A stretch of DNA of 64,000 bases from Xanthomonas sacchari (GCF_024266585.1 NZ_CP100647.1:3515001-3579000); one strand, 5' to 3'; numbered from the stretch's first letter, positions 1-9,045 are shown. Notes: generated from the sequence alone by a model not told the origin. Program-made: numbers and translations.

Positions 1-1
1 T

Positions 2-3000
2 GACCCGCGCGTGACCCGGGCGTTCGCCGGCTGGGCTGGCCGCATTCCGCGGTTTGCCCGCTACACCAGCCGTACCCCGTACGCGGGCGTACGCGAAAAG
101 AACAAGGACGACCGGCGGCTTAAGTCGCTCGAAGAGTTCTACGTCAGAATCGAACGCAAGGCCATGGAGACCGGCGAGGAGGCTGATCGCGCGCGCGCGC
201 TGATGAGGCAGTTGCAGGGAAAGGGCAAATGGCCGGCCAAACCCAACCTTGCTACATGGCTCGGGGCCTCGGGTTCGCGATGGCAGGATCGCACCGGTGA
301 TTTCGTTCGTGCGATCGCACGCCCCGACGATAGCGAGTTGATCACTCGTCACGAGGTTCAGGCTGCTCCGCCGGACCTATTGGTCACCAACTACTCGATG
401 CTCGAGTACATGCTGATGCGTCCGATCGAGCGCTCGATCTTCGATACCACTCGGGCATGGCTCGAACGCAACCCGACCGAAAGATTCCTGATCATCCTCG
501 ACGAGGCACACCTGTATCGCGGCGCCGGCGGCGCCGAGGTCGGCCTGTTGATCCGCCGGCTGACCGATCGCCTCGGCGTTTCCGCCGATCGCATCCAGAC
601 GATCTGCGCCACGGCGAGCTTCAGCGACAGTGAGTACGCTAAGAAATTCGGGGCGCAGTTGAGCGGCTGCGCCGAGGAGACGTTCAAGCCAGTCGAAGGT
701 AACAAGCTGCTGGGCGCCGATGCCGCGACGGGAACATTGGCCGATGCCGAAGCGCTGGCAACCATCGCCGTGGCCCGCCTGCAGGAACTTGAGGATCCGA
801 ACGAACGGTCAGCGCTCATAGCCGCATTCCTGACATTTCGCGGCGTGGCATCCTCTGGGTCTATCGAGCAAGATCTGTATGCCGCTTTGCATGCATTCGG
901 TCCATTGCAGTGGGTCATCAACAACACCATGGGCGATGCCAAGCGCCTTGCCGCCCTGCCTGCCCAGGTGTTTCCGGGAATCGACGCCGATTTGGCAGCT
1001 CATGCATTCTCCAACCTCTTGGCTTTGGGCAGCATGGCCAAGTCTGCGGGTGGCAACGGCCTGCTGCCCTGTCGCGTGCATGGGTTCTTCCGTGGCTTGC
1101 CTGGGCTGTGGGTCTGCATGGACCCCAATTGCACGGAGGTCGTGCCCGAGGAAAGGAATCCCCATTGCGGCAAGATGTACAGCCAGCCGATCAAGCACTG
1201 CGCCTGCGGCTCGACATGCCTGGAGTTTTACACCTGCCGTCACTGCGGCGCTCCTTATGCCCGCGCCTACACCGATGACGTCGAGGATCCACAATCGCTG
1301 TGGTCCGAGCCTGGCGCAAACATCGCGCTCAGCGACGGCGAGGCCGGGCAGTTGGAAGCGCTGGACCTGCTTCTGCAAGCGCCCCTAAAGGAGAACACTG
1401 TCGTTGCGGTTTCGTATGACGTGGAAACCGGCCGGCTGAACGCCTACGACAGCGGGGATCGCTCCCGGATCGTCTATCGCAGGTTGCTTAACGCCAAGGA
1501 CTTGACCGACGAGGATGAGGAAGGCGGGCATGGCACGCTGGGGCAGTTCATCCCCTGCGGCATCTGCCGGGGCCGGGCTGGTGGCGGTAAGTCCTCGGTG
1601 CAGGATCACATGACCAAGGGCGACCAGCCCTTCCAGGCCCTCGTCGCTAGGCAGATCGATATTCAGCCGCCTGGGCCGAAGATCGACGACAATTTCGCGC
1701 CGCTTCGCGGCCGCAAGGTACTGGCGTTCTCGGACTCGCGCCAGGTCGCTGCTCGCCTCGCGCCAAACCTGCAGACCTATTCAATGCGCGATGCACTGCG
1801 GCCGCTTCTGGTCTGGGGCATGCAGCGTTTACAGCAGTCGCCCACACTCGCTCGTCAGGCCAGCTTGCAGGACGCCTATTTCGCAACACTGCTCGCCGCC
1901 CGCTGCCTCTCGGTTCGCTTGCGCCCTGAGTTGAAGTCCGGCGAATCCTTTGACCCCTACTTCAAAATCGGCGCGGTCATCGGCGGCAGCGGAGCAGTCG
2001 ACGAAGAAACCCTAATCGAGCTCTACAACGACTACCACCCCGAACGCGCGCCAGACGCGCTTCTGGAGGAACTGCTGGGAGTCATTCAGGATCGATATAT
2101 CGGACTGGACGCGATCGCACTGGGAACCTTGACGGTTCGGCCGGGCAAGAAAAAGGAGGATCTGCTGAGGAAGCTTCCTGATATCGCCGGATTCGCCACA
2201 ACTGAGGCAGAGAAATTGTCGCTGGTAGGTTTTTGGCTACGGTGCTGGCGCCAGAAGAGTCGGAAAGGCCACATATGGTTCCAGGGAATGGATAACGATA
2301 AGTGGCAGACCGACGTGCTCGGGCAGAACGGCAAGTTCAAGGCTGTCGAAAAGCTGCTGTCGAACAAGGCGGCCAAGACGACCTTCAGCGAACACTGGCT
2401 GCCGGCTCTGCTGGAGGCATTTGCCGAGAGGGTCGGGCCGATGTACCGGCTGCACGCCAAGAATCTCTATCTCGAACTGGGTGGCACTTGGGTTCGCTGC
2501 GCGAATTGCGCCTCCGTTCACCGTCCGATCGCGAATACAGCGGCTTGCATCGATTGCGGCGAGAAGGAGACAGCGATCATCGATCCCTTCGTTGACCCGG
2601 TGTTCCGCGCGCGCAAGGCCTACTATCGCCGGGCTACGGAGCAAGTCCTGAGCGATGTCTCGAAGCGCCCATTGGCGCTAATCGCGGCCGAGCATACCGC
2701 ACAGTTGAACTCCTCCGACCAAGAGGAAGCCTTCTCCAAGGCTGAACGCAACGAATTGCTGTTCCAGGACATCAACATCGCCTGGAAGGAACAGGGCGAC
2801 TCGCCCGTCGCCATTGATATTCTGTCAAGCACGACGACGATGGAAGTTGGGATTGACATCGGCGCCCTGTCCGGCGTGGCGCTGCGCAACATGCCACCGG
2901 GCCGCGCCAACTACCAGCAGCGCGCCGGTCGTGCTGGCCGCCGCGGCACGGCCGTAGCGACAGTCGTCGCCTTCGGGAGTGTCGATAGCCACGACGAGCA

Positions 3001-5101
3001 CTACTTCTCACACCCGGAGGAAATGATCTCGGGAAAGGTGGTCGACCCAATCCTCACTCTTGACAACCAGGACATTGCCAAGCGGCACATCCGCGCCTTC
3101 TTGCTGCAGTGCTACCACCAGGACCGCCTGCCCGAGTTTGATCCCGATCAGCCGAACGACTTATTCTCCGTGTTGGGTAAAGTGGGCGCATTCCGCGATG
3201 GCTCGGGTGTTCTCAATCGTGACGACCTAGCTTCCTGGCTTGAAGAAAATGAAGCCAAGATCAAGGAACGAGTTACCAAATGGCTTCCCGAACAGTTGAC
3301 CGCGGACGGCATCGAAAGGCTCGTTGACGGCATGATCGGGGATTGCATCAAAGAGATTGACAAGGCGATCTCAAGCGGTCGCGAAATGAAGACCGACAAG
3401 AGTAAGAATGAAGGCAAAGGAGCCAGCACGCCAGAGCAGGATCCAGATGTCGAGCAAGAAAAGCCCCCCCGCGCCGACAGCGACAAGCTGCTCGACCGAC
3501 TGCTCTACGAAGGCGTTCTACCCCGCTACGCTTTCCCCACTGACGTAGCGACCTTCCACATTTTCGATCGGGAGCGATCCAGCAAGTTCCAGCACCGCGA
3601 CGAATATGCCCCATCCCAAGGCTTGCCGGTGGCGCTCTCCCAGTACGCGCCAGGCAAGCAGGTGTGGGTGGGTGGCAAGTGCTACGTTTCAGGCGCGATC
3701 TATTCGCGCTCCGTGCAGGAGCGCATCGCCGCGTGGGAGAACCGCGAGCGCTACTACGAGTGCTCCGTATGTCGTTTCGCCCGGACGGAAGCCAACAGCG
3801 ACTCATCGGGCACGACCAGCCGATGCCCAGCGTGCGGCACCCAGGGCAGCTTCGAATTCAAGGGCGAATGGATGCGTCCGGTGGGTTTTGCCCACCCCAT
3901 CGACATTGAGGAAGAAACCTCGCCTGATCGGGTGCCAGAAGTCAGCTACGCCACGCGAGCCAAGCTGACCACGAAGACACCCGGCGACGACCAGAAGTGG
4001 TTTGAGGTAAATCCACGGTTCAAGAGTGTGCCGTTCCGGGATCACCTGCTCGTATCAAATGTCGGACCAAAGGGCGATGGTTACCGGTACTGCACCCTAT
4101 GCGGTCGCATCGAGGCCATGACCGAGCCACATTCGGTCGTCGGTGGCCCTCACCGCCGCCCTTTCCCAACAGATCTGGGCCAGGAAAACTGTCGAGGGCG
4201 TGGCGTGGAAAACGTCGTCCTTGGTGCAAAGTTCGTCACCGACATCGCTCTGTTTTCGCTGCGGGTCGATGCGCCGATGAATCTGAAGCCAGGCACCTAC
4301 GCGAGCAACGTCGCCTTGCGGACCATAAGCGAGGCGCTTGCCCGGGCCGCGACAGAATTGCTGGGGATCGAGCCTGGCGAGATCCTCGCCGAGTTCCGGC
4401 CAGCGATGTCGGCGGACGCGAGTTCGGCTCTGTGCGCGGAGATCTTCCTGTACGACACACTCCCGGGCGGCGCCGGCTTCTCCAGCGCTATACCTACCAA
4501 GGCCGAAGAATTACTCAAGCGTGCCCGCAAGCTACTGGACAACTGCCCCGAGAAATGCGACTCGTCCTGTTATCGCTGCCTTCGTGCCTTCGGCAATCGG
4601 ATCGAGCATCGCTCGCTAGACCGCCACGTCGGCATTGAACTTATCGATTATCTGCTGACTGGCGTCGTACCGGAAACCGAGACCACGCGCCTAGAAGCAT
4701 CAACGGACTTGCTGTTCAAGGACCTTTCCCGGCTGCTTGGCGATAATTCAGAAATCGCATTTGAACGCGGTGCCGAAATAACGCTTGGCGATACAAAGTA
4801 CATCTTACCGATCCTGTGCCACTTGAAGTCGAACGACGCCATGGTCGTGATCGGGCTAAGCAGCACCTTGAAAGATGGGTATGCGGCCGATGCGAATATA
4901 CGGGCACTACATAACGCTAACAACGATATAGAAGTGATCGCCGTCAACGAACTGCTAGTGCGATCGAACCTGGCGGCGGCAACGAAATCAGTTTGCGTGC
5001 AACTCGGCTTTGACCGAAGCGGAGGTGCAGGTGAAGATGGAGTTTCCAATAGTCCTGAGGTCGCGACCTGGGGAGGAACATCGACATGGCAAGGAAGTTA
5101 G
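2..5101 (+). CDS. Giant DEAH-box helicase with DUF1998 C-terminus (DruE-like), 5' end cut by window edge
   Basis: About 1,700 codons are visible. The frame is open to the left edge and no Walker A motif is present, so the true start lies outside the window (the first in-frame GTG at 11 is not a credible start). Seen: TNYSMLEYMLMRP followed by the DEAH box (500-511), a TATASFS-like motif III, a second RecA domain with FSDSRQ (near 1730), TTMEVGIDIG and QRAGRAGRRG (motifs V/VI, near 2830-2950), several zinc-type cysteine clusters (near 1140-1270, 2495-2560, 3755-3835), and a C-terminal PGGAGFS...CxxxCxxxCYRCL block (4460-4580) typical of DUF1998 helicases. Length and layout match the giant DruE protein of Druantia anti-phage systems better than the shorter MrfA or split DrmA/DrmB helicases. 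Inference: an ATP-dependent nucleic-acid translocase in a defence island; any partner genes would lie left of the window. The family call is firm, the Druantia assignment tentative. Confidence 0.8.
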   Translation, partial: DPRVTRAFAGWAGRIPRFARYTSRTPYAGVREKNKDDRRLKSLEEFYVRIERKAMETGEEADRARALMRQLQGKGKWPAKPNLATWLGASGSRWQDRTGDFVRAIARPDDSELITRHEVQAAPPDLLVTNYSMLEYMLMRPIERSIFDTTRAWLERNPTERFLIILDEAHLYRGAGGAEVGLLIRRLTDRLGVSADRIQTICATASFSDSEYAKKFGAQLSGCAEETFKPVEGNKLLGADAATGTLADAEALATIAVARLQELEDPNERSALIAAFLTFRGVASSGSIEQDLYAALHAFGPLQWVINNTMGDAKRLAALPAQVFPGIDADLAAHAFSNLLALGSMAKSAGGNGLLPCRVHGFFRGLPGLWVCMDPNCTEVVPEERNPHCGKMYSQPIKHCACGSTCLEFYTCRHCGAPYARAYTDDVEDPQSLWSEPGANIALSDGEAGQLEALDLLLQAPLKENTVVAVSYDVETGRLNAYDSGDRSRIVYRRLLNAKDLTDEDEEGGHGTLGQFIPCGICRGRAGGGKSSVQDHMTKGDQPFQALVARQIDIQPPGPKIDDNFAPLRGRKVLAFSDSRQVAARLAPNLQTYSMRDALRPLLVWGMQRLQQSPTLARQASLQDAYFATLLAARCLSVRLRPELKSGESFDPYFKIGAVIGGSGAVDEETLIELYNDYHPERAPDALLEELLGVIQDRYIGLDAIALGTLTVRPGKKKEDLLRKLPDIAGFATTEAEKLSLVGFWLRCWRQKSRKGHIWFQGMDNDKWQTDVLGQNGKFKAVEKLLSNKAAKTTFSEHWLPALLEAFAERVGPMYRLHAKNLYLELGGTWVRCANCASVHRPIANTAACIDCGEKETAIIDPFVDPVFRARKAYYRRATEQVLSDVSKRPLALIAAEHTAQLNSSDQEEAFSKAERNELLFQDINIAWKEQGDSPVAIDILSSTTTMEVGIDIGALSGVALRNMPPGRANYQQRAGRAGRRGTAVATVVAFGSVDSHDEHYFSHPEEMISGKVVDPILTLDNQDIAKRHIRAFLLQCYHQDRLPEFDPDQPNDLFSVLGKVGAFRDGSGVLNRDDLASWLEENEAKIKERVTKWLPEQLTADGIERLVDGMIGDCIKEIDKAISSGREMKTDKSKNEGKGASTPEQDPDVEQEKPPRADSDKLLDRLLYEGVLPRYAFPTDVATFHIFDRERSSKFQHRDEYAPSQGLPVALSQYAPGKQVWVGGKCYVSGAIYSRSVQERIAAWENRERYYECSVCRFARTEANSDSSGTTSRCPACGTQGSFEFKGEWMRPVGFAHPIDIEEETSPDRVPEVSYATRAKLTTKTPGDDQKWFEVNPRFKSVPFRDHLLVSNVGPKGDGYRYCTLCGRIEAMTEPHSVVGGPHRRPFPTDLGQENCRGRGVENVVLGAKFVTDIALFSLRVDAPMNLKPGTYASNVALRTISEALARAATELLGIEPGEILAEFRPAMSADASSALCAEIFLYDTLPGGAGFSSAIPTKAEELLKRARKLLDNCPEKCDSSCYRCLRAFGNRIEHRSLDRHVGIELIDYLLTGVVPETETTRLEASTDLLFKDLSRLLGDNSEIAFERGAEITLGDTKYILPILCHLKSNDAMVVIGLSSTLKDGYAADANIRALHNANNDIEVIAVNELLVRSNLAAATKSVCVQLGFDRSGGAGEDGVSNSPEVATWGGTSTWQGS

Positions 5102-5342
5102 GGGCCTCCTGGAAAACTCGTTTTACTAAAATCCGGGCCCGATGCAATCAACAACTCATGGGGCATCTGCTGAGGACTTCAGGGGCTTTTCAGACCTCTT
5201 TTAAGGGGCAACCGTCTTCGTAGCTTGGCAATCAAGCCCACAACAGCTTCATGTCATCCAGCAAAATTAGCTCTGTGTACGAAAAAAACTCATGAGACGA
5301 TGGAGGCTAAGCCAGTAATGCAGGGAACGGTCTAATGTAGGG

Positions 5343-6407
5343 CTATGCGTTGCGCCTAAGTGCCGTCAAGAATTTTTCCCAAAGGGATGGATCGAAGTCC
5401 TCTGAAAGCATTAAAGAAGCGGCAGATGGATTAATCTGCACAAGCTCCCGATACTTCTTCTGAAATGCAAATCCATCCTCCCTGTATCGCCTAAGTGAAT
5501 CAGCAAGAGATCCAATTTGGTCTGTTCGGATTACCAAGCGAACAGCAGTACCTTCATATGAACATGGAAAATAAGATTTTCCGTCTTTAGCCTTGGTTAG
5601 GAGCATGCCACAGTCTCCACTTGCTATAAAGAAGTTGCCGCCATTTCTACATATTCGACTCGTCATATACAGACCGAAGCCTGAATTTGCCCATGGGCCA
5701 TATTGTTTCCGGGCCCCCTTGAAAGCCCTACCGGAGACTGCCGGCATTAGTGCGTAGTTCAAAGCTGACCGATCACTGCCGACGTCCAAGTGAGGGTTTC
5801 TGGACAGAGTCTTTCGAAGGCCCACTCCTCGGTCAATAATCGCAACCTCAACTTTGTGCTTTGTTGGCCAGTACTGAGCGCATACTCCGATTTGCTTTGA
5901 TTCACTATGTTCAACAACATTTCGCACTATTTCTCTCAGAGAGTAGGATAGAGTCTCAAATACGTCGCCACTATCAACCCCACACAACAATTTTGCCAGG
6001 TGCTTGCTTCTGGCTTCAACAATATTTCCAACTTCCGTATACTCATTGCTTGCTTCGTCCCGGAGCGAGTTACAGTCAATTATATTTATTGGCAAGTGTT
6101 GTGATCCGCCGTCCTTTTTCCCCGGTTTATGGGTAGACGGGTAGCCGAACGCCTCAAAGAATCCCATTCGACTCGCATAGCTCATCGACTCATGATTTAC
6201 GCACTCAAACTTTTCCACCCTATTCCTAAGGGCTGCTCTTTGCAACTCGCTCGACACCATCAGTATCGCAAATGGCTCAACCAATCCGACTCCTTTGAAG
6301 TCTGCGCGTATAGAAGAGACATCCTTTACCTGCGCCAGATCAATGGACAATCTAAGAGCATTAGAAAGGTCAAGAATGCTCGGGATCTTTACTATTAGAT
6401 TAGCCAC
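5343..6407 (-). CDS. STAS-like / GHKL (HATPase_c) ATP-binding protein in the island
   Basis: A 354-residue protein, convergent with the giant helicase. The C-terminal half shows the GHKL ATPase signature: N box REIVRNVVEHSES (near residue 170), G1 box IIDRGVGL (near 190) and G2 box SGFGLYMTSRI (near 240). The N-terminal ~110 residues look like a STAS-type alpha/beta domain (IRADFKGVGLVEPFAILMV), an arrangement seen in anti-sigma-factor and antagonist proteins. There is no histidine-kinase dimerisation domain, receiver or membrane segment. The start is GTG, chosen because GAGGG lies 7 bases upstream on the coding strand. Base composition and codon use are clearly more AT-rich than the surrounding chromosome, which supports horizontal origin. 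Function is unknown; position next to a DruE-like helicase suggests a regulator or effector in defence, but this is inference only. Confidence 0.8.
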   Translation of the reverse strand: MANLIVKIPSILDLSNALRLSIDLAQVKDVSSIRADFKGVGLVEPFAILMVSSELQRAALRNRVEKFECVNHESMSYASRMGFFEAFGYPSTHKPGKKDGGSQHLPINIIDCNSLRDEASNEYTEVGNIVEARSKHLAKLLCGVDSGDVFETLSYSLREIVRNVVEHSESKQIGVCAQYWPTKHKVEVAIIDRGVGLRKTLSRNPHLDVGSDRSALNYALMPAVSGRAFKGARKQYGPWANSGFGLYMTSRICRNGGNFFIASGDCGMLLTKAKDGKSYFPCSYEGTAVRLVIRTDQIGSLADSLRRYREDGFAFQKKYRELVQINPSAASLMLSEDFDPSLWEKFLTALRRNA

Positions 6408-6477
6408 TAGTAGCCCTCACAGTATTATGCTGAGACCTGTGGTTGAGAGCGAGAGTCGCGACGGAGGCTGATCGACA

Positions 6478-6672
6478 TCAGCTTCCATGGGTGCGGAAAG
6501 TGATGGACCACCGCAATTCTGCCGTGGACGCCACAAAGTACGATCCCAACGCCTCGTAGGCCATCTTATAAATTGATCGCGGCGTCACGTCCAACTGCAC
6601 GACCTTCAGTGTGACTGGATCGCCCGGAAATAGGCGGAACTCTATCGTGGCACTTCCAACCCAGCAACACAC
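6478..6672 (-). CDS. Possible small hypothetical protein at island end
   Basis: An open frame of 64 codons starting at GTG. The amino-acid composition is plausible, with hydrophobic and aromatic residues spread evenly, but there is no strong ribosome binding site and I recognise no domain. It lies between the GHKL gene and the rimO remnant, in the same AT-richer DNA. It could be a genuine small island gene, a remnant, or chance. It does not look like a tyrosine recombinase fragment, which one might expect beside an attachment site. Confidence 0.2.
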   Translation of the reverse strand: MCCWVGSATIEFRLFPGDPVTLKVVQLDVTPRSIYKMAYEALGSYFVASTAELRWSITFRTHGS

Positions 6673-6700
6673 CCACGATGGTCTCGGAGTCTATCCTGCC

Positions 6701-6772
6701 TCATGATATAAATAGACTTGCTTTTGAGCAGCCGAGGCTGACGAAGCCGACTTTGGGGGTCGCGAGAGACAT
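6701..6772 (-). pseudogene. rimO: 5' fragment of rimO (ribosomal protein S12 methylthiotransferase) at island junction
   Basis: On the minus strand an ATG at 6772-6770 opens a 23-codon frame. Its residues 6-15, PKVGFVSLGC, are the highly conserved RimO N-terminus, including the first cysteine of the UPF0004 domain. Family members normally continue PKALVDSE; here the sequence reads SKA, then departs into unrelated AT-rich codons and a stop at 6703-6701. RimO is normally about 440 residues. Inference: this is the edge of a genomic island inserted in the 5' end of rimO, with crossover around 6720-6740. The rest of rimO should lie beyond the left end of the island, outside the window. The GC-rich DNA from 6773 rightwards is ancestral chromosome, divergent from the hydrolase at 6931. 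Confidence 0.75.
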
Positions 6773-6930
6773 TGGGGCCTGGGTCCGGAGGGCCTGGGAG
6801 AAAAACAGCGCGCGGAGTATACCGGGCCGGGGCCGCCACCGCGGCGGCGGCCGGGTATGCGCCCGCTCACCCCGGCTTAGCCCGGGCAATGGATAATCGG
6901 CCGCTCCCCCACTCCACAGGACTCCCCGAC

Positions 6931-7593
6931 ATGGGCCATTGGACCACGCTCGACACCGCTCACGGCCAGGTTTCCGCCTGGCACGCTCTGCCCGAGGGCA
7001 CGCCGCGCGGCGGCTTGGTGGTGATCCAGGAGATCTTCGGGGTGACCGACTACATCCGCCAGGTCGCCGACCGCTACGCCGCGCACGGCTACGAGGTGCT
7101 GGCGCCGGCGCTGTTCGATCCGGTGGAGAAGGACGCGCAACTGGCCTACGACCAGGACGGCGTGCGCAAGGGCCTGGAACTGGTCGGCGCGCTGGGCTTC
7201 GACCGCGCCCTGGACATCGTGCAGGCGGCCGCGCAGGCGCTGGCGCCGGCCGGCAAGGTCGGCACGCTGGGCTACTGCTGGGGCGGCAGCGTCGCGCTGC
7301 TGGCGGCGCTGCGCCTGGGCCTGCCCTCGGTGAGCTACTACGGCGGCCGCAACACCCAGTTCCTGGACGAGACGCCGAAGGCGCCGGTGCTGTTCCACTT
7401 CGGCGCGCAGGACGGCAGCATCCCGGCCGAGTCGATCCAGCAGCACCGCGAGAAGCTGCCGCAGATGCAGACCTTCGTGTACCCGGCCGGGCACGGCTTC
7501 GACCGCCACGTCGATCCGAACCACTACGACGCCGACAGCGCCGAGCTGGCCCGCGAGCGCAGCCTGGCGTTCCTGGCCGAGCACCTGGGCTGA
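6931..7593 (+). CDS. Dienelactone hydrolase family protein
   Basis: A 220-residue cytoplasmic alpha/beta hydrolase. The nucleophile elbow GYCWGG places Cys at about residue 116. Asp of FGAQDGS (about 161) and His of GHGFD (about 188) complete the Cys-Asp-His triad typical of dienelactone hydrolases. The QEIFGV motif near the N-terminus is also family-typical. ATG 6931 (MGHWTT) is preferred over the in-frame ATG at 6889 because an AGGA sits just upstream of 6931. True dienelactone substrates are not implied: most proteobacterial homologues have unknown carboxylester or lactone substrates. The HIT gene follows 8 bases after its stop, so the two are probably co-transcribed. Confidence 0.9.
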   Translation: MGHWTTLDTAHGQVSAWHALPEGTPRGGLVVIQEIFGVTDYIRQVADRYAAHGYEVLAPALFDPVEKDAQLAYDQDGVRKGLELVGALGFDRALDIVQAAAQALAPAGKVGTLGYCWGGSVALLAALRLGLPSVSYYGGRNTQFLDETPKAPVLFHFGAQDGSIPAESIQQHREKLPQMQTFVYPAGHGFDRHVDPNHYDADSAELARERSLAFLAEHLG

Positions 7594-7601
7594 GCCGCGG
7601 C

Positions 7602-8009
7602 ATGGCCGAGTTCGTCCTGGACCCGCGGCTGCAGGCCGACAGCGCGTTCGTCGCCGACGGGCCGCTGTCGCAGGTGCGGCTGATGGATGACGCACGTTTC
7701 CCATGGCTGCTGCTGGTGCCGCGGGTGGCCGAGGCCAGCGAATGGATCGACCTGGACGGCGGCCAGCAGCGCCTGTTGCTGGCCGAGATCAACCAGCTCT
7801 CGCACCTGCTGCGGCAGGAACCGGGCGTGCACAAGCTCAACATCGGCGCGCTGGGCAACGTGGTGCGGCAGTTGCACGTGCACGTACTGGGGCGGCATCC
7901 CGGCGATGCCGCCTGGCCTGGCCCGGTGTGGGGCAACGGCGCGGCGCAGCGGCTGCCGGCCGCCGAACTGCAGGCGCGTGTTGCGACCTGGCGCCAGCGG
8001 CTACGATAG
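7602..8009 (+). CDS. HIT-domain nucleotide hydrolase family protein
   Basis: A 135-residue protein of the histidine triad superfamily. The active-site segment reads QLHVHVLGR followed by a DAAWPGPVWG tail. Compared with the classical H-x-H-x-H-x-x triad, the first histidine is glutamine; the central, nucleophilic His is retained. This Gln form with a conserved AWPGPVWG tail is, as I recall, a recurring proteobacterial subfamily. The likely role is hydrolysis of nucleotide phosphoramidates or dinucleotides, but the substrate is unknown. It begins 8 bases after the dienelactone hydrolase stop and is followed by a small membrane protein, suggesting a three-gene transcription unit. Confidence 0.85.
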   Translation: MAEFVLDPRLQADSAFVADGPLSQVRLMDDARFPWLLLVPRVAEASEWIDLDGGQQRLLLAEINQLSHLLRQEPGVHKLNIGALGNVVRQLHVHVLGRHPGDAAWPGPVWGNGAAQRLPAAELQARVATWRQRLR

Positions 8010-8037
8010 GCGCCCTTTTTACGGAAGCCGCGCCTCC

Positions 8038-8205
8038 ATGAAATCCAATGTGATCGCCGCCATCGTGCTGATCCTGATCGGCCTGGTGTTCCTGGCCAAC
8101 AACCTGGGCTGGACCAACCTGAGCCTGGGCCGGCTGATCGCCACCTGGTGGCCGGCGATCCTGGTCGCGGTCGGCGTCGGCATGCTGTTCGGGCGCGGCA
8201 AGTAG
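8038..8205 (+). CDS. Small membrane protein with LiaI/LiaF-like transmembrane region
   Basis: A 55-residue protein with two hydrophobic segments: residues 4-20 and 33-50. The short loop between them contains the NNLGWTNLS pattern. This resembles the LiaI-LiaF-like TM region (DUF5668), in which a phrase like LIGLVFLANNLG is common. It ends in a basic FGRGK tail. It probably resides in the inner membrane; no function can be assigned. Spacing of 28 bases from the HIT gene is compatible with co-transcription. Confidence 0.75.
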   Translation: MKSNVIAAIVLILIGLVFLANNLGWTNLSLGRLIATWWPAILVAVGVGMLFGRGK

Positions 8206-8212
8206 CGAAGGC

Positions 8213-8242
8213 GGGGATTGGGGATTCGGGAGTGGGGATTCG
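8213..8242. repeat. GGGAAT/GGGATT-type short repeat array
   Basis: Repeated units of GGGATTCGGGAGTGGGGATT form lie directly after the stop of the small membrane protein. A partial reverse-complement unit (TTCCCCACTCC) follows at about 8251-8261, giving a hairpin potential. The same family recurs at 53617, 53815, 59388 and 59500. Confidence 0.7.
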
Positions 8243-8472
8243 CCAAGGCGGTTCCCCACTCCAGCCGCTTGCCGCGCGAGCGGCACGGGGGACGCCCCCT
8301 CGCTTGGTGCAAGCAGGCGCTGGCGCGGGCCATCGTCGCTAGCGGCAGCAGCCGAGCTTGGCCAGTTACATCAGCGCGCCGCGGCGCGGGGCATCCGTGA
8401 CACAGCCCGACTCTAGCCAATGAACGCGACCACCGGCAGAAACGTCGCCAGCCAGATCACGCCATCGAAAGG

Positions 8473-9045
8473 TCAGGTCCTGGGCAGGGTCACGCCGGTC
8501 TGGCCCTGGTACTTGCCGCCGCGGTCCTTGTAGCTGGTCTCGCAGATGTCGTCGGCATCGGACTGGAAGAACAGCATCTGCGCCACGCCTTCGTTGGCGT
8601 AGATGCGCGCCGGCAGCGGCGTGGTGTTGCTGAACTCCAGGGTCACGTGGCCTTCCCACTCCGGCTCCAGCGGGGTGACGTTGACGATGATGCCGCAGCG
8701 CGCGTAGGTGCTCTTGCCCAGGCACACCACCAGGGTGTCGCGCGGGATGCGGAAGAATTCCACCGTGCGCGCCAGCGCGAAGCTGTTGGGCGGGATGATG
8801 CATTCGTCGGCCTCGATGTCCACGAAGCTCTTGGGATCGAAGTGCTTGGGGTCGACGATGGTCGAGTTGATGTTGGTGAACACCTTGAACTCGCGCGAGC
8901 AGCGCACGTCGTAGCCGTAGCTGGAGGTGCCGTAGCTGACGATGCGCTGGCCGTCGACCTGCTTGACCTGGCCCGGTTCGTAGGGCGCGATCATGCCGTG
9001 CTGTTCGGACATGCGGCGGATCCAGCGGTCGCTCTTGATGCTCAT
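8473..9045 (-). CDS. dcd: dCTP deaminase
   Basis: A 190-residue protein converting dCTP to dUTP plus ammonia, the main source of dUTP for dTMP synthesis in gammaproteobacteria. Family landmarks are clear: MSIKSDRWI at the N-terminus, [24 protein letters not shown], the catalytic region [10 protein letters not shown] (about residues 110-119) and the C-terminal [13 protein letters not shown]. Length matches the E. coli enzyme, which acts as a homotrimer in the cytoplasm. It lies about 130 bases downstream of mrp on the same strand and may share its transcript. Confidence 0.97.
   Translation of the reverse strand: MSIKSDRWIRRMSEQHGMIAPYEPGQVKQVDGQRIVSYGTSSYGYDVRCSREFKVFTNINSTIVDPKHFDPKSFVDIEADECIIPPNSFALARTVEFFRIPRDTLVVCLGKSTYARCGIIVNVTPLEPEWEGHVTLEFSNTTPLPARIYANEGVAQMLFFQSDADDICETSYKDRGGKYQGQTGVTLPRT

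Noticed and set aside
2-5101. DISARM assignment for the giant helicase
   Set aside because: In DISARM the helicase and DUF1998 parts are separate proteins (DrmA and DrmB), whereas here they are one chain; no PLD or methyltransferase gene is visible either.
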